Below, piece after piece: positions 1 through 11,580 of a DNA stretch of 64,000 nt (positions are counted from its first letter, which is position 1; every line of letters begins with the position of its first letter). A program made the translations under genes and the position numbers. This stretch comes from Vermamoeba vermiformis (taxonomy: Eukaryota > Tubulinea > Echinamoebida): NCBI GenBank assembly GCA_045837725.1, contig JBEWZL010000044.1, positions 62,001 to 126,000 on the forward strand. The letters are read 5' to 3'. Below the pieces are notes generated by a model. The model saw only the letters and a list, made by a program, of their open reading frames with translations, had not been told where the DNA came from and did no database searches.

Positions 1-565
1 TGCGTTCTTGGGATTGAAGCGAACTAGGTTGAATAGAAACAGACCAAATTTCGATAAAATCTTCAAAGAATCAGCTGAGAACGAGTTCAAAGATCAAGGT
101 AAGATACAATAATATCTTTAATTAAGACAGAAAATCTGGCAAATTTCTTTTGCGGATGCGATCCGTTTATGACTTACATCATAAGCTGTCCTTTATGCGT
201 AATACATGCCTTATGCGAAATTGCTATCAAATATGATATAAATATCTATATTTTAAAGATAAATTGTGACACAGTAAATCTCCAAACTTGATTTGGTCAA
301 TTTGGGCGTGGGCGATTGAATCAAGCGTTTTTTTCGGTTCGACAGCTCAACAATAACATGATTATAACATGATATAAGAATATATTAATTTACCGGCTCA
401 GTGACCATTTTCTGGTTTGATTTTTCGATTTCTAACGGATTTGTTTTTGTAGAGGTTGGAGTTTTCTTTTGTGGAGCTCCTGCGGTAGCTAACGACATAT
501 ACAAGGCCTGCATTAAACATTCTAAGAAAAAAACGAAGTTTATCTTCCACAAAGAAAACTTTTAA
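1..565 (+). CDS. NADPH oxidase (gp91phox/NOX family), C-terminal end, 5' truncated by the window
   Basis: Two exons are visible, 1-98 and 453-565, joined in phase 1 by a 354-nt intron (donor CAAG|GTAAGA, acceptor TTTGTAG). The joined peptide has the layout of the last part of the NOX NADPH-binding domain. A Gly-Leu-Lys...Arg-Pro-Asn-Phe-Asp segment corresponds to the GRPNWD region of gp91phox. It is followed by GVFFCGAP, which matches the family's GVFLCGP nucleotide-binding motif, and the protein ends in FHKENF before TAA, matching the canonical FNKENF terminus. NOX enzymes move electrons from cytosolic NADPH through FAD and two haems across a membrane to make superoxide. Only about 70 residues are in the window, so haem ligands and any EF-hands cannot be judged. 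Assignment from motif order is strong despite the short length. Confidence 0.75.
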
Positions 566-1104
566 ACGCCAACTCCGCGATCGCAACGAAAATATGAAAC
601 GAATACGAAATTTTAGCGTTTGCGAAGCGGATACGTGGAGTACGTTTGTTGTGCGACTTGTTTTGTAATAAATAGGCTATTTTACTTGACACTAGGGGAA
701 TAAACTTTGGATGCCCACTTCGAACGGATTTCAAAATTTTCAGCAAAAAGGTGGAATTTAAGGTTAAACGTATAATAACGTATTATTATATTATCTGAGT
801 ACGAGGTACTGCCAATCTTTGTTTCTCGTTCTTCATGAATGCGTTTAATGAAAAAGCGGAATTTAGCGCAACGCGAGAAACTCTACAAGTAAAACAAAAT
901 TGCTTGCATAAGGCTTTATAACGAATCAATGAACGTTTCGCAACGAATGCTCCTGATTTTCCCTAAAAAGGAAATAATGTCCGCTCGATCTGGTGCACAT
1001 TACTTAACATCACAAAATTGTTTTGTTTTTAGGCTTTCTGCACGTCATTTTCACAAATTCAGAAGAGGAGTAAAACACAGATAATAGTTCATATAGTTCT
1101 GTGG
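566..1104. other. Intergenic, NOX stop to F-box gene start
   Basis: AT-rich stretch without a supportable gene. Minus-strand open frames at 398-586 and 540-746 overlap the NOX exon, have no recognisable composition and are read as shadows. The segment should hold the NOX 3' end and the promoter of the next gene. Confidence 0.5.
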
Positions 1105-3331
1105 ATGAGCCTTAGAGAAATGTCCCTCGACATCTTGCATTATTTACTGCGGTTTCTAAATCCGCGAGATCTGTGCAAGATAAATCAATGCTCGCATCTG
1201 TGGAGAAATCTAACGGATCAGGAAGTCATATGGAAGTCTCTTACTATTGATAGATGGGAAATACAATTGAAGCAAGATCCGACTGAAATGGAAATTAAAT
1301 TAAAACGCGAGCAACAGGATGCAGATCAATCCAATATTAAAATATGGAAGAATTTATACAAGAGCAAATACCTACAATACAAAAAATACGAAAAGCTGCT
1401 AGATCAAGTCAGTGCGAATTTATTCGAGCGGATTAGGACCTCGTATTCAGTAGAGATGGGCGAATACATATGGGAAAAATTAGACACTGTTAATAGCATA
1501 AGGTAATTTATGTTTAGACTTATTTAGAAGAGACTTCTTCAGTGAAAGCAGGATCCGCTTAAATTTAGCGGATTCGGAGATTTCTATATACTACACAAGT
1601 TTTAAACAATATTAAATCATAATAACGAATCACGTAAATTGCAAAAAAGCATGCGCTAGCGCATTTTTGTGGTTGACGGAAGCACGATCTTGATTACAAT
1701 TAGCTTTAAATGATTATAAACACAGTTTTAGTATTATAAGCACGCTAAACTTATATATACATGTATTCTTTTGCTCATATTTTTCGTTTAGATCCAAGCC
1801 GATTCACAATGGTTCGAATCAACAATCTGCAGACATGAAAGCCGATCCAAGCCCCGTAGAGATCTGGAAAGGCGTGCCTGCAAATGAATATTTTGCGCGT
1901 CAAACGTATACTCATTCTACGGTCTATTTAACCAAGATGCTTTTTGGTGTCCCGTATGCAGATGTGATCAAAATAATCGAACAAGTCGAAGAAAGACATC
2001 AATGGGACCAACAATTACTGCAAGGTAAGCAATACATTATTTGAGCTATTTAAATCATTATTACTCTGATTTACGTCGCTTTTATTGCGGGCGAATCCGG
2101 TTCGCACCATTTTTAGATTTCTTTCCAGATAAAGAATTATCCCGTATAATATTGCAACTTTATATATAGCACATGTGCATATTATTTACGACCCTACAAT
2201 ACTACAAGTAATTACTGAAACAAAAGTTTTTCGAAAGCAATGTGAGCACTACATCCAGCTCACCGCTGCAAATTCTCGCTATTTAATGTGCCCGAAGAAT
2301 ATACTTTCGATTGATTTACGTATACCTATCGGCATAACGTTGTTCCTCGATTACTAAATCGAAAACTTTTGACATTTGGTCATATTCCAGATCTGCACCG
2401 ATTGTTGTTGAGCTTAAATTACAGATATATTGCATAAATAACAGTACGTCGTCGAGTAATCCATGAGTCTGTTGTAAAACGGTCCTTCGGAATAGATCTG
2501 GTTGACACGTGTCATCCTCAGATATTTCGAACCAATAATTGACACGTGTCAAACATAAACAGAATTCCATTTATTCATAACGCTTACAAAAATCCAGCAA
2601 TTTAAAAGAACTGTTGAGGTTTTCAGTTTAAAATACTAACGTGCTCTTTTTCAGGCTGGACTTTGAAGCGCTTAGATCGTCGCACGGACATTGTGTACAT
2701 GTTATTCGAGAGCATGGAACTGTTGTTGCTGCGCCAAAGACACGAGCGCGTCAGAACTGATGGACGCCGCGTATCAGTGTTCGGACAAATCACGCCCAAA
2801 GACGACGAGCTCGATGACGATGTGAAGCAAGCAGTGAATGACAACAGAAAGGCGTACTTTGACGAAGAAGATATTGATGGCTTGACCCGGATCAAGGAAC
2901 AACAGGGGTCTGGCTGGTGCATCGAAGAAGTAGATCCAGCGCAGAATACAGTTCGTGTAAGTACCGTGACGGCTATAATACGTTCCTTAACAAAATTATG
3001 CAATACATTGCTTATCTTTTGTTGGATCTGGTCGGAAAGTTCGCGATCGGATCCAGATCTAGTGCCTTCGAAGGCACTTTAGACAATTTATACTTCAACA
3101 AATTATCCATATACGCGTGTTATAAACAGTTCAATTGACCAGACGAAATTCTCACATGACGTATTTTAGATCTCGTATCAAGTGCGCACACCGCCAGAGA
3201 AAGCGTGGGAAACGAATGTGTTGTTCATGGCACAAGCGACAGCACGAGCAGCGTGTTTGCCGGGACTTGAAGAGTACTATCACACCACATACGTCCACAA
3301 GAAAACGAAGCAAGAGACTACAAGCAAATAG
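1105..3331 (+). CDS. F-box protein with START-like lipid-binding domain
   Basis: Four exons: 1105-1502, 1792-2024, 2655-2956, 3170-3331; phases agree and give 364 aa. The first 45 residues form an F-box (start LREMSLDILHYLLRFL, then DLCKINQCSHLWRNL, then IWKSL), which in known proteins binds Skp1 in SCF ubiquitin ligases. A charged helical linker follows. From about residue 150 the protein has START/Bet v1-like features: an ERHQWDQQL segment, a RRTDIVYMLFE strand across the exon 2/3 junction, GWCIEEVDP, then ISYQVRTPPEKAW and a C-terminal helix ending at TAG. F-box plus START would suggest an adaptor whose substrate binding depends on lipid or a hydrophobic ligand; that is inference. The START call is moderate, the F-box call better. 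The 630-nt second intron carries two copies of TGACACGTGTCA, and the third carries an 18-bp perfect palindrome at 3061-3078. Confidence 0.6.
2503..2551. repeat. Two copies of the palindrome TGACACGTGTCA in one intron
   Basis: Perfect 12-bp palindromes at 2503-2514 and 2540-2551, 25 bp apart, in intron 2 of the F-box/START gene. Further exact copies lie in other introns at 14564-14575, 37668-37679 and 54695-54706. A copy with one mismatch is at 16061-16072, inside ankyrin coding sequence, and a copy with two mismatches is in the desaturase intron at 62052-62063. The core CACGTG is the G-box/E-box bound by many bHLH and bZIP factors. Whether this is a binding site, a splicing or structural element, or a mobile-element trace is not known. 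Confidence 0.6.
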
Positions 3332-4002
3332 ACACAAACGAAGCGAACTGAATTGATGAAAATTACTCGTGCCAGTCATCATTGATTTACGTTCGTTTGC
3401 ACACAACCTGATGATGGCACAGTTTTCAGCGTTTGCGCGCTTAGTCGAGTTACCATCAGCGGCGTGTTGGAGATGCAGAAACAACAGGACGATAAATACC
3501 ACGAATCACTTTTCACGTCAATACTTCAGGACAAGTACATTGTAAAAATAAAGTACTTTCCCATGAGCTGCAAACAAGAGTCTGAGTGGAACAAAAATCC
3601 GTTTCTTATCGAGACAGAACGCGTTCTTGAAAGCGCTACGCCACATTCAATAGTTTCGGTCGTGTTGAAGATAGTACGCTCGCGTCAAATGTTTCTCGAT
3701 TCTGTCACATTTTCCGTGAGCTGAATGTGAACAAGTTGATGGATGTTGTAATTACACATCAAACGTTGTGCTTGTCTTTGATCCGAATGTGTTTAATATA
3801 CTTTATATACACTAAATTACAATTGTTATTTACAGTTATTTACATCAATAATGATAATATTCGTTGTAAGTTGTCTTATTATAATATCTATAGCGAAACC
3901 GAAATTTCTAACCTGGATGTGGATCAGACCATAAGAATTCAGGTCTGTCACTTCTAATAGCCCTCACAAATATGAAGACTATCCATATTAATAGCAGATA
4001 TT
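3332..4002. other. Convergent intergenic region with an unassigned open frame
   Basis: Between the F-box gene stop and the stop of the minus-strand membrane gene. A plus-strand open frame at 3464-3724 (86 aa) has a hydrophilic, fairly normal composition but no recognised motif, no clear splice partner and no typical upstream context. It may be 3' UTR. A second frame at 3727-3957 is AT-rich and looks non-coding. Confidence 0.3.
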
Positions 4003-5139
4003 CTAATGCACGACGACTTCGGTTAATTCACTAGCTGTGACTGCCTTCTCTTTTTCTGTGGATGTAGGCTCCTCTTGGGAAGACGAACCATTATTGGCTG
4101 TTCATTTTAATGTTATTATAAGCCACAATAAATATCAATAGTATAATATGATTAAGCTACGAAGATAAAAATTTAATTTCTAAACGAGATCCGGATCCGA
4201 TCAGTTCCACTTACGATCGTACTGCAAATTCTTTCGTGAAGGGCGTGGGCTTGGCATACCTATTAATAATATGCCTATTAATACTGCAAATAAACCATAA
4301 ACTCGTTTGACGATCGTAATCATGCCAAGAATGAAAAAAAATTTAGCTTTGCCGTGGATTCAGGGGAGATAAATTCCCAGATGAAATATTAAGTCAAATA
4401 TGTATATCATTGGAGATATATATCATTATTATTTGACTTCTATTATTATGACAAACAGATTTAATTTTTCCGGTTTAGATTGAGCTTAAAAATTTTGACG
4501 CGAGATTGGTACTGAATTCCGAAATTAAAATATTGTGAATTAGTTTAAATTAACGGAGTAATTATGAATATGCATAAATCTAATCTTGCTCGTGCTTACC
4601 GATATCGCTAAGGCCATCCACAACGGCGACTCCTTGTTTTTTGGTCATTGTTTCTAGCTCTATAATTTTGTGAATTTTTAGTTGAACTGCGATAATAATA
4701 ATTAAAATTAATATATTTTACCGTGCACGCTTGTTGCTTTCTTCAATGTAGCCAGATCTCGTTTCTGGGCAGCTTCTCGCTTCATAGCCCTTCGTTGAAA
4801 CTTTTTGCGGGAAATTTAGTCATATCATAATATATTATGAACATTAATTGCTTACTATGATGATCGTGATAACCCATGCAACTCCGAACAAGATCATTAA
4901 ACTTGTACCGCCAATCTGTAAGTAAGTGCCAAGTGAAAACGCTCCATTGTTTGTCCAGACGATAATGCCTGATAGAGACATGAATTATTAATATTACTGT
5001 CAGAAATTTATTAAAGTTAAAATTTATCGGATTTGATCTCGGATGAAAAATTCATTTGCTTACCTAACCAGATGGTAGCAGCTACTACCAGAACGAGTCC
5101 TACGCTCAGTTGTCGATATATTTGAGCTTTGGATACCAT
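4003..5139 (-). CDS. Small multipass membrane protein, function unknown
   Basis: All exons are short: 5064-5139, 4856-4968, 4722-4800, 4600-4659, 4215-4346, 4003-4097. They sum to 555 nt (184 aa) with consistent phases and GTAAG-type donors. Predicted membrane segments lie near residues 11-30, 42-64 and 107-140; the last is long enough for two helices. A basic, Lys/Arg-rich helical stretch sits between the second and third. The C-terminal tail of about 45 residues is Ser/Glu/Thr-rich and hydrophilic. I do not recognise the family. The start is the first ATG of the chain (CACAAATGG, good context). An upstream exon at 5250-5358, joined in frame by a consensus intron, is open for 36 codons and looks coding but has no ATG. 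The real start could therefore lie elsewhere, or this exon may be 5' UTR. Confidence 0.65.
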
Positions 5140-5391
5140 TTGTGGTCTACTTCTGTATGGCACAACTGTAAATTAAACGAATTGTAAAATTAAAAATTTA
5201 TCGCTTTTCAATTCCGCTTTGGGAGGCAAGTAAAAAAAACTGAACTTACCTTCGTAGGTGCAATTGTTGTATCTAATTTGAACAACTCCGGCAGGAATAG
5301 CCAAAAAAGCCCACGGAAGAGCTGTTTTTCCGTTGATCGTGCGTGGGATCAAATCCAGTCAGTACGAAACGTCTTAGAGACGGGAGATAGC

Positions 5392-5402
5392 CTTTATATA
5401 TA
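5392..5402 (-). promoter_or_regulatory. TATA box candidate for the minus-strand membrane gene
   Basis: The minus strand reads TATATATAAAGG here, about 30 bp before the beginning of the coding-like 5' exon (5250-5358) of the membrane gene. It also lies just beyond the stop of the first glycosyltransferase gene. Spacing suits a transcription start near 5365. Inferred from sequence and position only. Confidence 0.4.
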
Positions 5403-5501
5403 GTAGCTTGGCGTTAGGAAAGGCATTTGCTTGAGTAAAAGGACTTACTGAATGCTTTGTAATCGAAATTTCTTCGCTGCTAAATCCAGAACGGATTTAG
5501 T

Positions 5502-6829
5502 TTAGCAACCCAAGCAAGGCCTTCCACATTTGCGTAAGTTTGCCTCATGGAAGCTGAAGCGATCTACTTCGGCGATGAAGGCATAATTATCTGCATTGCT
5601 TTCCGTGCACGCGCCTCTCGGAAATAACATATCGTTAATTATACGGATCTTGCGTCCCAAACTCCATATTGCAAGGTTAACATCTTCGTTGAAGTATACT
5701 TTAAGCCAGCCTATGCGACTAGTTAATAATAATACTTGGTTGGATCCATTTTAGTAGATTCACGAATTTTAAATTTTCTAAAGATTTGATGGCACGTCAA
5801 TCTCGCTGTAAAATTTACTGCAACGCGGAAATATAACCCGCTTAGTATCTTAATTTACCGATTAAAGATCAATTTAAGTTCATTTTAAACGGATTTGACC
5901 CAGCAGCTTGGTATAGCCCAGTATCTTGTTAAATGCATGTTATTTACCTTGCTTATGCATTGCCACGAGATAACGAGCTACTCCAGCATGTAGCACATAA
6001 AATTGGCCATTAGGATACGGCGGATACACGGGCATTAATTTTTTGTATTCCGGATCTGCATTCTTGCCTGTGCCCAAAACACTGCTCTCAAAGTGTAATC
6101 TTCCCCATACGAAAAGTTTATCACCTTGCGTGCGGGTCATATTTAAAGCCACTACAAAACCAAAAATCAGATCAGATGTACGAGATCTCAGTAACCCCAA
6201 AAAGAAGTAAAATAAGTCAATTTCAATTTTATGCTATTAATATTAATTGAACCACGCGCGAACGGTTTGATAGCCAAAATAAAAGCAGATGCGCTTACCA
6301 GGATAAAATTTGTCCACGTGTAGCCAAATATCGTCATCAATTTTAATAATTAAATCGCAATTTTCCACGTTCTCCAAGATCCAAGTAAAAGCATTCAGTA
6401 CCTGCACGGAATAATCAAAAATTAATTGATTGAATAAATAAAAAAATAATTTGATTATTTGGTTGGCTTAGTTACCTTGTAATTTAAGAAAGAATATGCA
6501 TCCGTCATATTTAATTTCACTATATCATTGTATGTGGTCATTTCATGTTTAATTAAGTCCGGATTCGTTACATCTGGATCATCTGCCAAAAAGAACAATA
6601 GACGGCTAGCTTCAAGCTTATCAGCTCGAGTTTTCCACGATTCACGTATAGCCATTCGTTTATCATAATTTGTGGGCTTAGATAACACCATAAAGAAGAT
6701 ATTCTTTTGTTTTGAGGTCTCATCCAAATCCAAATCTGTTGCGTCACCATCGTTGCTTGTCCATACCAATAGCAAATCTACCAAAAATAGGCATAATATA
6801 AATAACGCTATTTGTCGCCCTCTGTTCAT
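5502..6829 (-). CDS. GT31 beta-1,3-glycosyltransferase, tandem copy 1
   Basis: Exons 6476-6829, 6299-6401, 5948-6151, 5502-5710 give 289 aa. The start is the MNRGRQ methionine, shared with the paralogs; it is followed at once by a hydrophobic signal anchor typical of Golgi type II membrane enzymes. GT31 motifs appear in order: RMAIRESW (RxxIRxTW motif), LLFFLADD, YNDIVKLNMTDAYSFLNYK, then the catalytic DxD as KIDDDIW in exon 2, YPPYPNGQFYVLH in exon 3, and NEDVNLAIW in exon 4 (equivalent to EDVYVG of beta-3-GalTs). The C-terminus is Cys-rich (RKCGRPCLGC). The family transfers galactose, GlcNAc or GalNAc from UDP-sugars to glycoprotein or glycolipid acceptors; specificity cannot be read from sequence. 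It is the most downstream of four copies and starts only 72 bp beyond the stop of copy 2. Confidence 0.85.
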
Positions 6830-6901
6830 GACTTGGGCACCACAAACAAAAACGGATGATTCTCGTGTCAAACGATTCTCGTAACATGTTGTTCGTTTAG
6901 C

Positions 6902-8123
6902 TTAGCACCTGCAAGGGTTCTCGCATCGCTTCCAATTGTATTCGAATTTTTGCACTTGCTCCTTATTGCGGCTGATGAAGCCGTAGTTCCGTTTCGATGC
7001 CCCTGAACACGCATCTTTAGGAATTTTGTTGTCATGAATAGCTTTTATCTTGCGTCCCCACATCCATATGCCCATATTGGTGTCTTCATTAAAGAAAAGT
7101 CTCAGCCAGCCTAAAGCGTCAAAAGTTAAACGGAGATCTAAGAAGACCCAAAAATGGCAAGTCGGGTAATTTCAGTCTTTGTAATATACTAGTATTTACC
7201 TTGTTTATGCATTGCAACGAGATATCGAGCAGTACCTCCATGCAAAACGTAGAATGGTCCGTTAGGGTAAAGAGGGTACGTCTCTAGGAGCTTTCGATAC
7301 TCGAGATCTGCGTTCTTGCCCTTTATTGCCACCCAAGCCGAGTAATGAATGAACCCCCATATAAAATGCTCTTCATAGTGGTTGTCGATTAAATTAACGG
7401 CTGCTGTAATAATAACAAACGACAGATTAGAATTTTGATCCATGAAATAACAAATTTGCGTAACTTGCTCGGTATAGCAAGATTATAATATTGTTAATGA
7501 ATGGATAAATTTTCGAGGGTATTCAGTTTTTAACGAGAAAGTTTCCGGATGTAACATGAACGAAACATTACCTGGGTAAAACGTGTCCACATTTAGCCAC
7601 ACATCATCGTCAATCTTGACGACCATATTATAATCTTTGATATTATCCGCAAGCCAAGTCAATGAATTGATCACCTATTTAAATTCAAACGACGTTAACA
7701 ACAATCGGAAAATTGTTTCATTACTCAATATACCTTGTAATTCAATAGCGAGTACTTCTCTGTCATATTTAGTACAACTACGTCATTATATGTAGCTATT
7801 TCATCCTTAATCCTTTCTGGACTTTTCACGTCAGCGTCATCTGCAGCCACAAAGAAAAATACTCGGCAATCTGGAAGCTTATCTACGTTTGATTTCCATG
7901 TATTTCGAATTGTAGTACGTTTATCATAATTCGTATGCTTCGATATGACCATGAACACGATTCTGGTTCGGTTCGAAACGATTGGAGTAAGGGATGCTGC
8001 AGGTGCATCTACATCCGCAACTGCAGTCTTTACATTTGCTTCTTCTTTGACCAATAGTATGACGATTATATTGGTTATAAATAGTCCAATAAGATACAAC
8101 ACTATTAATCGACCTCTGTTCAT
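6902..8123 (-). CDS. GT31 beta-1,3-glycosyltransferase, tandem copy 2
   Basis: Exons 7734-8123, 7572-7674, 7200-7403, 6902-7110 give 301 aa. The start MNRGRL lies directly before a transmembrane anchor. The DxD motif is KIDDDVW, the acceptor-side motif is YPLYPNGPFYVLH and the late acidic motif is NEDTNMGIW. The protein ends ENPCRC, keeping the family's C-terminal cysteines. Exon 2 (103 nt) and exon 3 (204 nt) are identical in length to those of the other three copies. This copy is closest to copy 3, sharing the VISKHTNYD and VVLNM(T/A)EKY segments. A longer stem region between the anchor and the catalytic domain (about residues 28-50) distinguishes it from copy 1. Expected location: Golgi lumen. 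Confidence 0.85.
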
Positions 8124-8468
8124 CGTCAACGAAGTCCAAAAAAATAAAATTCCGGCGGAGTTACCAACAATTCACCATCAATTGTGTGATACGCCGTTTG
8201 TCCAAATCGGGGTGAAGCACATATCAGAGTATAGCTGAATGTCTTCACTGTCAGTCTTTGGAAGCGCGTTTCAGTCGCTAATTTGTAACAGATTAAACGA
8301 CGTTTTATTCCAGCCCGGCAAATCCCTTTGAGGCTCATTAAGTTGTGATTTCGTTTTTGAGCCTTTGGTTTGTACCTTTCTTTACCAACGCCTGCGTCGA
8401 AAGCGATCGACGGTTGAGGCTCCACGGACGGTAGAATATTTTTCTTCCCCTCCCTTAGTTGTAATACA
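8124..8468. other. Spacer between glycosyltransferase copies 2 and 3
   Basis: 345 bp without a gene. A minus-strand open frame at 8126-8608 runs through it and across the last exon of copy 3, but in a different frame from that exon, so it is read as a shadow. The stretch should hold the promoter of copy 2. Confidence 0.5.
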
Positions 8469-9682
8469 CTAGAGATGGCAGCTGCAAGGATTTTGGCACC
8501 GTTTCCAACCCGATTCATAAACATGAAATTCACGTTGGTTTGCCAAAAAGCCGTAGTTGTCCTTCGTTTTGTCCGAACACCGTACTCGCGGGATTTTGAG
8601 GTCGTCAATCGCTTTGATTTTGCGCCCCCACGTCCATATGCCCATATTAGTATCTTCGTTGTGGAATAACCGAAGCCAACCTAATGATGCAAAGCTTTAG
8701 CTCGATCCCAAAAAAGATCTCATCAGATCTGGTATCTACGAGTAATTTTTTACCTTGTTTGTGCATTGCTACGAGATATCGAGCAGTATCTCCGTGCAAA
8801 ACGTAGAATGGCCCATTAGGATACGGCGGGTACGTCTCAATGAGTGTTCGATACTCGGGATCTGCGTTCTTGCCAGTTGATGTTATCCAAGCGCCTTGAT
8901 GAATAATTCCCCACAGATATTGTTCATCTTTTTGCTGTTGCATTAATGTTGAGGCCACTACAAAAAATATTAATTTGAGACCTTGTCGTGAACGTAAAGC
9001 TTGAAAATTTAATTTTAGGGCATTTTTTCTAATTAATTTAGATATTATTAGGTCAAATTAATCGTTCAATCGCAGAAAAAATTCGGTTGTAACGTTACAA
9101 AATCGTACCAGGGTAAAACAGATCCACATTCAGCCAAACATCATCGTCAATTTTAACGACCATATCATATTTTTTGATATTATAAGCGATCCAAGTTAGA
9201 GCATTCACGACCTAAATAAAATAAATTTTTTAATATTTTTTTTAACCGAACTAATTATTGTACCGTACCTTGTGATTCAATAGATCGTACTTCTCTGCCA
9301 TATTTAGTACAACTACGTCATTATACGTAGATATTTCATCTTTAATCTTTTCTGGACTTTTCACGTCTGCGTCATCTGCAGCCACAAAGAAAAATACTCT
9401 ACAATCATGAAGCTTATCCACCCTTGATTTCCACGTATCTCGAATATAGTTTCGTCTATCATAATTAGTATGCTTTGATATGACCATGAACACTATTTTG
9501 GTTCCGTTGTGAGGCTCTTCTACGACGCTCACAGGCAGCAGCGCATCCGAATCCGAATCTACTTCTGTTTTCGTCTCTTCAATTTCTTCGTCATTCGGTT
9601 TAGTGGAAGGCACTACTATTAATATATCAGCTATTAATAAGCCTAAGAGAAAAAACAATAATATACGATGTTTGTTCTGCAT
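8469..9682 (-). CDS. GT31 beta-1,3-glycosyltransferase, tandem copy 3
   Basis: Exons 9269-9682, 9109-9211, 8754-8957, 8469-8680 give 310 aa. The start MQNKHRILLF aligns with the MNRGR start of the paralogs and is followed by the signal anchor. The stem is longer and more acidic (about residues 27-65, Glu/Asp/Ser-rich) than in the other copies. Catalytic features: RRNYIRDTW, KIDDDVW, YPPYPNGPFYVLH and NEDTNMGIW. The C-terminus (QNPCSCHL, then TAG) has two residues beyond the conserved Cys-x-Cys. Exon 2 and exon 3 lengths match the other copies exactly. Confidence 0.85.
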
Positions 9683-10145
9683 GCCTACAAAAAAAAATAA
9701 TCTAAAAATTTGTACCGGCAATTTTTAAATTCCAAAAAATAGCGATATAATTAACGCCTTACTAATATTTTAATATAGGCAATGAGGTTCCTTTATTAAA
9801 TTATTACCTCAACGAAAAACAAATCGCAGGCTTACTTCGCTGATCGCGATCGGATGCTTCTTAAACGCGTTTTAACTTAAAAGAGTCCTAATCGCGTTTG
9901 ATAATATTACTTTAAAGGCCCGCTCAGAGAAGTTGAGGGCACTTAGCAGCAATTACCATTTTGGTTAGTTAGATCGTTGCTAGCGCCGTTTAAACGCCAT
10001 CGCCGAGTCTAAAATCGAGACTAGTCCAATAAATATATTAGTCTTATACCTTACAAAGTAGATTTTGTACTTACTGCGCCATGGCTAGTTTCTACATCAG
10101 TTGGATCCGGATTTGTTGTTGTCCACCACATCACTGGAGACTCGT
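9683..10145. other. Spacer between glycosyltransferase copies 3 and 4
   Basis: 463 bp, AT-rich, no gene seen. It should carry the promoter of copy 3 and the 3' end of copy 4. A plus-strand open frame at 10101-10418 only mirrors the last exon of copy 4. Confidence 0.5.
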
Positions 10146-11472
10146 TTAAATACTCAAACAAGCCATGCAAGGGTTGCCACATTTGCGCCAATTGTCTTCG
10201 TACCATCTGAAGCGCACTTTATCAGAAAAGAAGCCGTAGTGCTCGCCAGTAGTGGTCGAACAAGATCCGGTTGGAAACAAGTTATCGTGGATCTGACGTA
10301 TCTTGCGACCCCAAGTCCATATGCCAACGTTAACGTCTTCATTGAAGAAGTATTTCACCCATCCTATCGTAAGAACAGAATTAGTGGAAGTCTTGCGCGG
10401 ATTTACTTTTCTTTTTAAAGAACTTGAGTGCCTGGATCTGACACTCGATGGTGGGCTTAATAGAATAAAGTATATACATATACTTAATGTTATTAAGAAT
10501 GATCCAAGTTTAACGTTAGGTTTTGAATAGCAGAAGCAGATGTGGTCGTTTCGAAAAATGTCTAAAAGCAGACCGTAATTGATCTTCATATTTACCTTGT
10601 TTATGCAACGACACGATCCATCGCGCAGTATTGGCATGAAGAGCGTACAGAGGTCCGTTAGGATAGGGCGGATAATTGGCGAACAGTTTTCGGTACTCGT
10701 GATCTGCGTTCTTGCCAGTTACTTGCACGTCGACACCTCGATGCAAAAATCCCCATATGAACCATTCTTGGCCTTGTGCGTAGATCAGATCGGACGCCGC
10801 TGTTAAACAAAGGTTAGATTCGGATCTAAAAGTTAGATTTGAAAAACCATTTAAAGATCCTACAATATTATTGAAAGTATAGTAGTATTATTTTCTATTA
10901 TATTATTATTATTATATTTAAGCTATAGATTAAGGTTTAAAGGCCTAGCAGGCGAGTTTGACTGACCCGGATAAAATCTGTCCACATTAAGCCAAACATC
11001 ATCGTCGACTTTAACAATTAAATCATAATATCCGACATTGTCTTCGATCCAATTTAGCGCATTCACGACCTGGATCCAATAATTAATACAAAATTGGAAA
11101 ATTAATAAAAATTACTCTTATTTGCATGTGGTTATTTACCTTATATTTAAGTAGTGCATAATTTTCTGTCATATTTAACATCACTATATCGTCATATTTC
11201 TTTAATTCTGATTTTAAAGCGGATGTGTCTGAGTCAGGATCGTCCGTGGCCAAAAAGAAAAATACATGGCTCGCCTCGTGCTTATCGACTCTAATTTTCC
11301 ATGTTTCTCGTATTGCCATGCGCCGTTCATAATTACTGTGCTTTGAAATAACCATAAAGACGATCTTGGGATCTTTCGCTACATCCACGTCAGTCTTTGC
11401 TATCCATATGATTAAAAAATCCGCTATACATAGAAATAATGCAAATAATAAAATCTGCCGAGTTCTGTTCAT
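10146..11472 (-). CDS. GT31 beta-1,3-glycosyltransferase, tandem copy 4
   Basis: Exons 11140-11472, 10967-11069, 10596-10799, 10146-10363 give 285 aa. Start MNRTRQ, then a signal anchor and a short stem. Motifs: RRMAIRETW, KVDDDVW, YPPYPNGPLYALH and NEDVNVGIW; the C-terminal Cys motif is GNPCMAC. The donor of the second intron is GTCAGT rather than the GTAAG found nearly everywhere else, but phase and exon length require it. It resembles copy 1 more than copies 2 and 3 in the NEDVN motif and the short stem. This is the first gene of the array in transcription direction. Confidence 0.83.
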
Positions 11473-11580
11473 GATCAGCAAGCAGAAAGAAAAATCCTCG
11501 TTATTTCTCTTTCTTAACTATTTGCAGCACAGAACAAATTATAGTTAAGTAATTTAATTATTATTATTATAACTCGTATG

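Noticed and set aside
5326-5375. A minus-strand reading RFVLTGFDPTHDQ just before the small membrane gene, reminiscent of a glycosyltransferase tail
   Set aside because: The neighbouring GT31 copy already has its complete final exon ending at 5502 with the conserved Cys motif; this reading is out of frame with everything around it.
8126-8608. 160-codon minus-strand open frame
   Set aside because: It overlaps the real last exon of glycosyltransferase copy 3 in another frame and has no family motif.
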